64,000 nt of DNA from an uncultured Pseudomonas sp. (lineage in GTDB: Bacteria > Pseudomonadota > Gammaproteobacteria > Pseudomonadales > Pseudomonadaceae): assembly GCA_943912755.1 (NCBI GenBank), contig CALTWF010000009.1, positions 1 to 64,000 of the forward strand. The letters run 5' to 3'. The notes beneath the pieces are model-generated. The model was not told the DNA's origin and did no database searches. It worked only from the letters and a program-made list of their open reading frames with translations. Shown here piece after piece: positions 9,001 to 14,529 of this stretch (positions within the stretch are counted from its first letter, which is position 1; each line of letters opens with the position of its first letter). The translations under genes were made by a program, and so were the position numbers.

Positions 9001-9056
9001 TGTTCGTCGCCCTGGAAAGGTCGACCGGCGCCGAGGAAAATTATCGATGACTGCAT
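6000..9056 (-). CDS. Nucleotidyltransferase / PEP-synthase-like phosphotransferase fusion
   Basis: 1018 residues. Residues ~1-235 are a degenerate nucleotidyltransferase-like domain (IIFLGAGRPFQG; VSYSDVLF at ~94-101). Residues ~250-445 match the PPDK/PEP-synthase ATP-binding domain: VIRSSALSEDGFSHSNAG at ~283-300 and ILQVRPIA at ~438-445. A ~480-residue middle domain is unrecognised. Residues ~935-1018 are the swinging phospho-histidine domain, with GGANSHMAIRAAEFGLPA and the acceptor His at ~975. The C-terminal PEP/pyruvate TIM barrel of PpsA is absent, so the layout (ATP domain, novel acceptor domain, His domain) resembles rifampin phosphotransferase rather than a PEP synthase. I infer ATP-dependent, dikinase-type phosphorylation of a locus-specific substrate. 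Its stop overlaps the next start. Confidence 0.82.
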   Translation of the reverse strand: MQSSIIFLGAGRPFQGDEHAALRSASGHTRVIDWLIHATSSLMSNVHFVGGYRLESIRRRYPDLLYWINDDWQSTRAAYSFLLVDLAKQHNSLVSYSDVLFRRSLATSLCSSQADICVAVDSHWRTRYAGRTEADLQRCEKVSLHKDVITRLGADIPDALAFAEFVGCVHFGPKALAFIVEHQAQLREQFRQGNLSDLVEMLRCQGMQVEAIDVQGDWAELNEPRDLAHFVLGTKAQTLRRLRRMVQCSRIEDQVSFTVAEWLEDSQQVLSRIQQHFPGLSLVIRSSALSEDGFSHSNAGACTSLLNIDGRNLTALQTAIEHVIASYPDSNPRNQVLVQPMLGGVIASGVAFTRGLSNGAPYYLVNYDDVSGSTESITSGTSDQHKTLVMLRNADEASANIPDNLVALLPALREIESLLGYDSLDVEFAITRDAGLHILQVRPIAVDHSRREGGDAELFRHLDAARDNFEARQEPPPFVVGKRALFGIMPDWNPAEIIGTKPQPLAVSLYRHLIMDETWATQRAEYGYRDVRPSPLLIDFAGHPYVDIRASFNSFIPACLDEALATRLADFYLDWLERHPWLHDKVEFDVVPTCFALDFERWRQRLDKEGGFTSAEIDQLRDGLRDISANAILRNAADLAQIEKLERRFEQLRGRSMPPLEKIRALLFDCRKYGTLPFAHLARSAFVAVTLLRSAVSSGALSEAEMEDFLGSIRTVSHMLTLDAESCARGELAWEAFVDKYGHLRPGTYDINSPSYRADPERYLRPIIDSVGTQPPAASEVPGRLWQQARPRFVAALAEAGISQDADTLEQFLRQAIEGREYAKFAFSRNLSLALDELIDWAEPQGIPREKLACLHIETILALRNDTPEAASPADYLREAGRRNRALHQQLRTIELPPLLCSSEDLNVFLYPATQPNFVGAARIRANCIDLSEGDDEQDLTGKIVLIPQADPGYDWLFGRQIAGLITMYGGANSHMAIRAAEFGLPAALGVGETQYRTLALARVLELDAGNRIIRVIQ

Positions 9057-9110
9057 CGCTGTGTACCTGTTCTTCCAGAGGGCGCGGCGATTTCGCTCGC
9101 GCTCATGTCA

Positions 9111-11222
9111 TCACCAGTTGCGTGCCCCGTCTGTCCAGTAGCCAAAGCCCCAGCAGTCGCGAACCGGGTCGAGCAGTTCGGGGTTCTGCTCCTTGGCGTA
9201 CACGCAGGATTGTGTCGGGCCGTGGGCAAGGACCTTGTAGTCGCTACCGTTGGATGCATAAAGGTACTCCGAGTGGCTCTCGTCGCTGCGGCCCGGGTCC
9301 ACTGGCAGGTTATCGATGAAGGCAGGGGCAAGGCCGGCGACCCCCACGGCAGGGTCCTTGCCGTCGGCACTTTGCAAACCACGAAACTCCAGGCTGATCG
9401 GATACGCGCCATGGGCCTGGTGATAGGCCTCCAGGGCTGCCTTTATCCGCGCGAGGTCGGCCTTGCGCTGGGCAAACAGGCTGGCTTCGTTGGTCAGGGT
9501 GACCTTGCCGGTGGCTTGCAACGCAGCGGTGAAGTCAGGGCTGCGGGCAACTTCGATGGTCATGTGGGTCCGAGGAGTGAAGTCGGAGTGCTCGTCCTGC
9601 ACTACGTCGATGAAAATCCTGCCTTGCGCAGCATTGCCGGGCGCGTCGGGGTGCAGCAGGTCCAGTCCCGGGACGGCGTCGCACAGTTGCTGGCCCGAGG
9701 CAGGCGGGCACAGGGTTCTGGCCAGATCGCCCAGGCTGACGAGGCGGCTATCGTACGTCAGCGTCGGGTTTTCCCTGGACCGGGCCTTGATCATCATCAG
9801 CGGCCGGTAACGGTTGTAGCCCCACAGCGGATGATGATTGACCCGGTAGTTATCTGGCGAAGCCTCCATATAGGGAACGGGTACACCGTGGTCGCTCTTG
9901 ACCACCAGGACGGTGTTGTCATAGGCCCCGATGGCCTTGAGTTTCGCTATCACCTGCGCGGTTTGGCGCAGTGCGCAGTGGGTTTCGTTCAGCAGGCCCC
10001 GGTAGTTCTGGTTGGCGTTCAACCACTCGAGATCGTTACTGCGGTAGGTGCAATGCTCATCGAAATCCACCGGGAAGTGGGTGTGTAGCAGATGCAGGTA
10101 GCGAACGTTGCGCCGGTTTCCCGCTACGTGCAGGTTCTCCATGAACATCATGAGGTCATCGCTGTGCAGGGTCGGCAGGGCATCCCATCCTTGCCCCTTG
10201 TGCTCCAGGCTCCGGCGGGTTTTTGCGTTGAGGGACTCCAGTGGAACCAGGGCCTTGATCTGATCATCCATGACCTTCGCAGTCAACGCCGTGCCGATTC
10301 GCGCCGCGATGTAGGGGTACAGGTCCAGCGCCGTTACCGAGCGCTCGGCGAAACTGGTGCTGCCAAGGGTCAAGGGTGTAATGCGATCTGCAGGTTCTGA
10401 ATTGAAGCTGCTGTAGGCGCCATAGGTGACGATGTCGCTATCGATCGCCTGCTCGCGATCGATGGAATTGGCGCGAGCGGTCATAGGCTGGGGGGAAGTG
10501 CTGGCACTATTGTCCTCCCGGAAATTGAAGTTGCCGAACACTTCTGAACGAATCGACGCCCAGGTCGCCGGGGCCGTAGCGATAGCGTTGTCGTAGAAAA
10601 TGAAATCCTTGAGCTGTTGCTTCAGCTCGGGGTCCTCCTCCAACACTTGCTTGGCGACAGTGCTGGCAAGGCCATCGAAACTGAGCACCAGCACGTTATC
10701 GCTGGAGGACAGGGCGGTAAAGCGGCTGAACGAGGCACTGGCGCTCCACAGGGTAGGCAGTGCGCTACCCACCGTGGTCAGGGTCAGGATCAACAGGAAT
10801 ACCTGGGTAGCGGCCTTGAGTCGGGTAAAGGTCAGCAGTACCAGTAGCAGCGATCCGCCTGCGACCAGGTTCAGGTTCCGGGAGTGGGTGACGAGGTCCT
10901 GTGGCGAAACCATTCCGGCTTGCTCGACCAGGGGCAGCAGGTAGCCGGCCAGGCTCGCCCAGCACAGGAGGCCGTACAGCAGCAGCGAGGCCAGCCAGTT
11001 CAGCCGAAGCAGGCAAAGTAACGAAGCACAGGTAAAAAAGGCGATGCTGGCCCCAAGCGTGATCAGCGACGAACTGACGAAGAAATCAAAAATGTTGAAA
11101 TTGATGTCGTTTATTGACAGATAAACAACATACAAAGGTACCCAAAGAAAGAGCGTGGACGCGGTGCACAGGGAAAGAACTACGCGTTTGCATAGCGGGC
11201 TGGTTGTTTTTATTGGGGTCAC
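9111..11222 (-). CDS. Membrane sulfatase/phosphoglycerol-transferase-like protein with a pseudopilin-like C-terminal domain
   Basis: 703 residues from GTG 11222. Five membrane helices (~13-36, 45-72, 75-98, 118-133, 137-158) are followed by an alkaline-phosphatase-superfamily domain outside the membrane. LVLSFDGL (~178-185, first metal Asp), the Thr of ATAPATWASI (~220, candidate nucleophile), LHTHFPVD (~379-386) and VKSDHG (~441-446) are the expected sites. This is the plan of LtaS, OpgB and phosphoethanolamine transferases. The last ~115 residues are different: ARIKAALEAYHQAHGAYP, NLPVDP and YLYASNGSDYKVLAHG reproduce the periplasmic part of type II secretion major pseudopilins (GspG) without a prepilin leader. 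It is probably the first gene of the locus; 54 bases separate it from the fusion gene. Confidence 0.8.
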   Translation of the reverse strand: MTPIKTTSPLCKRVVLSLCTASTLFLWVPLYVVYLSINDINFNIFDFFVSSSLITLGASIAFFTCASLLCLLRLNWLASLLLYGLLCWASLAGYLLPLVEQAGMVSPQDLVTHSRNLNLVAGGSLLLVLLTFTRLKAATQVFLLILTLTTVGSALPTLWSASASFSRFTALSSSDNVLVLSFDGLASTVAKQVLEEDPELKQQLKDFIFYDNAIATAPATWASIRSEVFGNFNFREDNSASTSPQPMTARANSIDREQAIDSDIVTYGAYSSFNSEPADRITPLTLGSTSFAERSVTALDLYPYIAARIGTALTAKVMDDQIKALVPLESLNAKTRRSLEHKGQGWDALPTLHSDDLMMFMENLHVAGNRRNVRYLHLLHTHFPVDFDEHCTYRSNDLEWLNANQNYRGLLNETHCALRQTAQVIAKLKAIGAYDNTVLVVKSDHGVPVPYMEASPDNYRVNHHPLWGYNRYRPLMMIKARSRENPTLTYDSRLVSLGDLARTLCPPASGQQLCDAVPGLDLLHPDAPGNAAQGRIFIDVVQDEHSDFTPRTHMTIEVARSPDFTAALQATGKVTLTNEASLFAQRKADLARIKAALEAYHQAHGAYPISLEFRGLQSADGKDPAVGVAGLAPAFIDNLPVDPGRSDESHSEYLYASNGSDYKVLAHGPTQSCVYAKEQNPELLDPVRDCWGFGYWTDGARNW

Positions 11223-11303
11223 GGGTTTACGGGCTTCCTACACAGGCTGGCTTTGGCCCAATACGTTGGGATATGGCCTCGAATGGACTGAAAATTTCGC
11301 GGA

Positions 11304-11312
11304 ATTTTATCA
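11304..11312 (-). promoter_or_regulatory. Candidate extended -10 promoter of the glycan locus
   Basis: The minus strand reads TGATAAAAT, an extended -10 (TGnTAtAAT with one mismatch), about 80 bases before GTG 11222. No good -35 is seen; GTTCCA lies about 17 bases upstream. The adjoining AGTGCTCTG resembles the first third of a JUMPstart element, but the ops core GGCGGTAG is missing. Confidence 0.3.
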
Positions 11313-11562
11313 GAGCACTATGGAAATGGAACTAGCGGCACATTGATGTTTGTGTCAGGCCGGGGCTTTTCGAAGATGCTGTGAAAAGCGATTTTCCCCT
11401 CATGGGGACGGGCTGTATAACGATCTCGCTGTTACAGCCCTGTTCACGTCATGAGCTTTATTGCAATGAAATGAATCACCTTTGCGGTCAGTCTTATCGA
11501 GAGGATTCTTCTCACAGGTAATTGAACGTTACATGGAAGCCCCTTGGGCAGACGCGGTTGAA

Positions 11563-11595
11563 ACAAAAAAACCACCTTCTTGAGGTGGCTTTTTC
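11563..11595 (-). terminator. Terminator below queD, possibly bidirectional
   Basis: The stem CCACCT/AGGTGG with a TCTTG loop is flanked by A7 on one side and T5 on the other. On the minus strand it lies 15-45 bases after the queD stop and ends in a T-run. The T-run on the plus side would allow it to act in that direction too. Confidence 0.8.
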
Positions 11596-11609
11596 AAAAG
11601 ATCGCGAAG

Positions 11610-11966
11610 TTACTCGCCTTGATAAATGCACCCGCTGGTGCAGGTTTCATGAATGCGAACCTGGCTCAATTCCGGCAGCAAAGGCTTGACCTGATCCCAG
11701 ATCCATTTTGCGATCACTTCGCTGGTCGGGTTTTCCAGACCGGGAATATCGTTCAGGTAATTGTGGTCGAGCTGGTCATAAAGCGGTTTGAAGATCGCCT
11801 TGATCTCGGCGAAGTCGCGGATCCAGCCGGTATGCGGATCCAGCGGGCCGCTCAGGTGCAGGGCGACCTTGAACGAGTGGCCGTGCAGGCGCCCGCACTT
11901 GTGACCGGCAGGAACGTGCGGCAGGCGGTGTGCCGACTCAAACGTGAACTCTTTAAAGATTTCCAC
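11610..11966 (-). CDS. queD: 6-carboxy-5,6,7,8-tetrahydropterin synthase QueD
   Basis: 118 residues if started at GTG 11966 (MEIFKEFTFESAHRL), the usual length for pseudomonads. An in-frame TTG at 11975 would add three residues. The zinc ligands are visible: His13 in ESAHRLP, and His28 and His30 in GRLHGHS. Catalytic Cys24 lies in GHKCGRLHGH. CTSGC near the end is typical. The enzyme converts 7,8-dihydroneopterin triphosphate to 6-carboxytetrahydropterin in the cytosolic queuosine/7-deazaguanine pathway. It stands alone with its own terminator; no other queuosine gene is adjacent. Confidence 0.93.
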   Translation of the reverse strand: MEIFKEFTFESAHRLPHVPAGHKCGRLHGHSFKVALHLSGPLDPHTGWIRDFAEIKAIFKPLYDQLDHNYLNDIPGLENPTSEVIAKWIWDQVKPLLPELSQVRIHETCTSGCIYQGE

Positions 11967-12014
11967 AATATTCAACTCTAAGAACCAATGCTGGCGCGCA
12001 GTCTACCAGCAAGG

Positions 12015-13097
12015 TCAGTTCAGCGGTTGCAGATGGTCGGCCAGCGTGCCGCGTTCGACCAGTTCGAGAAACGCCTCGCCCAGGCGCCGGCTTTCGCTTA
12101 TCGCGGCCTGCCAGTAGCGCTGGCGCGCCGCGGCATCGCCCATGAAGCGCTTGAAGTCGCTGCGATCCGGCAGTTTGCCGTAGGGCAGGCGGGCCAGGTA
12201 CTGCGGCGACGGCGCCAGCAGCAGCACGTCCTGCAGCCGCGTGGCGTCGCCGCGCCGCCAGGGCAGGGCCTTGTCGAACCAGCCGGGAATCACTTTGTCG
12301 GTGAAGTGCGGGTAGAGCACGATGTCGTCGCCGCGGTACGGCAGGTCGAGGTGGTAATCGAGCAGGCCGCCGTCGCGGTAGGTACCGGCCCCGGCCCCCG
12401 GGATATCCCGCACCCCTTCCATCACCATGGGAATCGAACCGGACGCCAGCAGGGCATGGCGCAGGTTCTCGCTGGCCAGGGGCAGGCAGCGCGATGGAAA
12501 GTCCGTCAGCGCCTGCAGCGGCGGGGCGCTGCGGGCGTCGTGAAGAATGATGCGCTCGAAATGCTTCGACAGGCGCGGCCGGCCGATCAGGTTGTCGGCA
12601 ATCACCGAGGACAGGCCAAGCCCCAGGCGCCCGCGATGATCGTTGGCGAGCAGGCCGTGGCTCTTCACCACCATGATGTTCAGGCGGTACAGCGGATTGT
12701 CGAGAATGCTGGCGTCGCGGCCTTCGAGCAGGTCGTCGAGCATCCGTTGGCAACTGCGGCTGACTTCGGCCTGGGTCACGCCCTTGGCGAAATCCTGCGC
12801 GGTGTACAGCTCGCCCAGGCGGCGGATCGCCGTGGCCGGGTCCGGCAGGCAGGCGCTGGCGAAGCGCCAGGAACCGATCGACGCGCCGATCAGCGCGCGC
12901 TCCCGCGGCGCCCGTGGCAGCCACTCGCCGAACAGGGCCAGGTCCAGTCCCTGGATACCCAGGGCCTTGGGCCCGCCGGCCGCCCCCGGCAGCACGCCGA
13001 CATCCGCCGCGCCCAGTCCTTGCTGGCGAATCCGCGCCAGGGCGCGCTTGCCGGCCTTGAGGGTCAGCGCGGGATAGGGACTGTGGATCGCGGTCAT
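12015..13097 (-). CDS. Patatin-like phospholipase family protein
   Basis: 360 residues with no signal peptide. GASIGSWRF (~71-79) supplies the nucleophile-elbow G-x-S-x-G, and YRDGGLLDYH (~241-250) the D-G-(G/A) catalytic dyad motif of patatins. VGVLPGAAGGPKALG near the N-terminus matches the oxyanion/glycine-rich loop. The family cleaves acyl esters of lipids; substrate unknown. It starts with ATG and is divergent from the PepSY/two-component operon across a 141-base gap. It is high-GC and typical core Pseudomonas in composition. There is no operon partner on its own strand; queD begins 48 bases downstream. Confidence 0.85.
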   Translation of the reverse strand: MTAIHSPYPALTLKAGKRALARIRQQGLGAADVGVLPGAAGGPKALGIQGLDLALFGEWLPRAPRERALIGASIGSWRFASACLPDPATAIRRLGELYTAQDFAKGVTQAEVSRSCQRMLDDLLEGRDASILDNPLYRLNIMVVKSHGLLANDHRGRLGLGLSSVIADNLIGRPRLSKHFERIILHDARSAPPLQALTDFPSRCLPLASENLRHALLASGSIPMVMEGVRDIPGAGAGTYRDGGLLDYHLDLPYRGDDIVLYPHFTDKVIPGWFDKALPWRRGDATRLQDVLLLAPSPQYLARLPYGKLPDRSDFKRFMGDAAARQRYWQAAISESRRLGEAFLELVERGTLADHLQPLN

Positions 13098-13169
13098 GGC
13101 GGCGGCTCGCTGCGGGTGGATCGACGAGTATAAGCCGCGGCAGACCGCGCTATCATGTCGCCAGCTGTT

Positions 13170-13201
13170 TTCAGCTTCAATTAAGTTCGGCTGGGTAGAC
13201 T
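13170..13201 (+). promoter_or_regulatory. BqsR/CarR-like tandem box and -10 before the PepSY operon
   Basis: TTCAG-N6-TTAAG (13170-13185) matches the published BqsR tandem site TTAAG-N6-TTAAG with one mismatch. A -10-like TAGACT starts 10 bases after it (13196-13201), so the box overlaps the -35 region as in OmpR-family-activated promoters. It lies 53 bases before the first PepSY start. Autoregulation by the operon's own response regulator is inferred. Confidence 0.55.
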
Positions 13202-13238
13202 TTCCCCCGTACCCGATTGATCACCCTGGAGAACCACC

Positions 13239-13547
13239 ATGAAAACCCTTACTGCCCTGTTCGCCACCGCCGCCCTTGCCCTCAGCGCCAACGTCGCCCT
13301 GGCCAAGGATGTTCAACCCGATGAAGTGGTGAAGCTGGTCCAGAGCAAGCAGATCCAGTCCCTCGACACCCTCAAGCAGAAGGCCCTGTCCCAGCATGCC
13401 GGCGCCACCGTCACCGACAGCGAGCTGGAAGAGGAATATGGCCGCTACATCTACAAGGTCGAACTGCGTGACGCGCAGAACGTCGAGTGGGATGTGGATA
13501 TGGATGCCAAGACCGGCGAAATCCTCAAGAACGCCCGGGACAACTGA
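13239..13547 (+). CDS. Periplasmic PepSY-domain protein (first of pair)
   Basis: 102 residues with a Sec signal peptide (MKTLTALFATAALALSANVALA, cleaved about residue 22) and one PepSY-type unit: acidic residues, YIYKVELRD, and DAKTGEILK. The ribosome site CTGGAGAA is strong. It heads a four-gene operon; its TGA overlaps the next ATG by one base. In P. aeruginosa the BqsRS/CarRS operon likewise begins with small periplasmic proteins. A role in sensing or buffering periplasmic cations for the kinase is inferred from this context. Confidence 0.85.
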   Translation: MKTLTALFATAALALSANVALAKDVQPDEVVKLVQSKQIQSLDTLKQKALSQHAGATVTDSELEEEYGRYIYKVELRDAQNVEWDVDMDAKTGEILKNARDN

Positions 13548-13861
13548 TGCCGCGTTTCGCCCGAAGCGTCCGCTGGCCGCTGCTCGCGCTGCTGGCGGTA
13601 TGCTCCCTGGCGCTGGCCCGCGACCTCGATCAGGACGAGGCGCTGGCCCTGCGCCGCGACGGCGTCATCCTGCCGCTCGAACAACTGCTGCAAGCCGCCC
13701 TGGGACGCTATCCCGGGGCGCGCCTGCTGGAAGCGGAACTGGAAGAGGATGACGATATCTACGTCTACGAAGTCGAGTTGCTCACCAACGAAGGCGTGGT
13801 GCGCGAAATCAAGCTCGACGCCGCCAGCGGTACCCTGCTCAAAGACGAGGAAGATGATTGA
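13547..13861 (+). CDS. Periplasmic PepSY-domain protein (second of pair)
   Basis: 104 residues from ATG 13547 (in TGATG overlap with the previous stop). The N-terminal signal is MPRFARSVRWPLLALLAVCSLALA. The mature part repeats the PepSY pattern of its neighbour (YVYEVELLTNEG, KLDAASGTLLKDE) and is strongly acidic (LEEDDD, DEEDD), compatible with metal or cation binding. Its stop overlaps the response regulator ATG in the same TGATG arrangement, so all four genes are translationally coupled. Confidence 0.85.
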   Translation: MPRFARSVRWPLLALLAVCSLALARDLDQDEALALRRDGVILPLEQLLQAALGRYPGARLLEAELEEDDDIYVYEVELLTNEGVVREIKLDAASGTLLKDEEDD

Positions 13862-14529
13862 TGCGCCTGCTACTGGTCGAGGATAACGTTTCGCTGGCCG
13901 ATGAACTGACCGCCAGCCTGCAGCGCCTGGGCTATGCGGTGGACTGGCTGGCCGATGGCCGCGACGCCGTGTACCAGGGCGCCAGCGAACCCTATGACCT
14001 GATCGTGCTGGATCTCGGCCTGCCCGGCATTCCCGGGCTGGAAGTACTGCAGCAATGGCGCGCCGGAGGGCTGGTCACCCCGGTCCTGGTGCTCACCGCC
14101 CGGGGCTCCTGGGCCGACCGCATCGAAGGGCTCAAGGCCGGTGCCGACGATTACCTGAGCAAGCCCTTTCACCCGGAAGAACTGCAACTGCGCATCCAGG
14201 CCCTGTTACGCCGTGCCCGCGGCCTGGCCAACCAGCCGACCCTGGAGGCGGCCGGCCTGCACCTCGACGAAGGCCGCCAGTGCGTCAGTCGTGGCAGCGA
14301 GGATGTGCAACTGACCGCTGCGGAATTCCGCCTGCTGCGCTACTTCATGCTGCATCCACAGCAGATCCTGTCCAAGAGCCATCTCGCCGAGCACCTGTAC
14401 AACGGTGAAACCGAGCGCGATTCCAACGTGCTGGAAGTCCATGTCAACCACTTGCGGCGCAAGCTCGGGCGCGCGGTGATCGAAACCCACCGCGGCCAGG
14501 GCTATCGGTTTGGCGGGGCGGTGGAGTGA
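13861..14529 (+). CDS. OmpR/PhoB-family response regulator (BqsR/CarR-like)
   Basis: 222 residues from ATG 13861. The receiver domain has the acidic pocket in LLLVEDN, phospho-acceptor Asp51 in LIVLDLGLPG, and the conserved Lys in DDYLSKPFHPEEL (~96-106). The C-terminal winged helix (~125-220) ends RGQGYRFGG. It pairs with the kinase that overlaps it by 4 bases. Operon structure with two PepSY genes and the upstream TTCAG-N6-TTAAG box suggests the BqsR/CarR group, which responds to Fe(II) or Ca(II) in P. aeruginosa. Orthology is not proven here. Confidence 0.85.
   Translation: MRLLLVEDNVSLADELTASLQRLGYAVDWLADGRDAVYQGASEPYDLIVLDLGLPGIPGLEVLQQWRAGGLVTPVLVLTARGSWADRIEGLKAGADDYLSKPFHPEELQLRIQALLRRARGLANQPTLEAAGLHLDEGRQCVSRGSEDVQLTAAEFRLLRYFMLHPQQILSKSHLAEHLYNGETERDSNVLEVHVNHLRRKLGRAVIETHRGQGYRFGGAVE

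Larger units (their letters stand above)
11223..11609. other. 387-base gap upstream of the glycan locus
   Basis: No convincing gene lies here. It contains the candidate promoter of the minus-strand locus (11304-11312), a 7-bp inverted repeat GGCTGTA/TACAGCC (11411-11438), and the bidirectional terminator below queD (11563-11595). Composition is lower in GC than the flanking core genes on the right. Confidence 0.6.

Noticed and set aside
6000..9056. Phosphonate biosynthesis (PEP mutase) for the glycan locus
   Set aside because: No PEP mutase or phosphonopyruvate decarboxylase motif is present; the PEP-synthase similarity is confined to ATP and His domains.
9111..9460. Type II secretion component
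   Set aside because: The pseudopilin-like tail has no prepilin leader peptide or N-terminal helix, and no other secretion genes are nearby.
11304..11320. JUMPstart/ops element in front of the glycan locus
   Set aside because: Only AGTGCTCTG matches; the ops core GGCGGTAG is absent downstream, so RfaH-type control is not supported.
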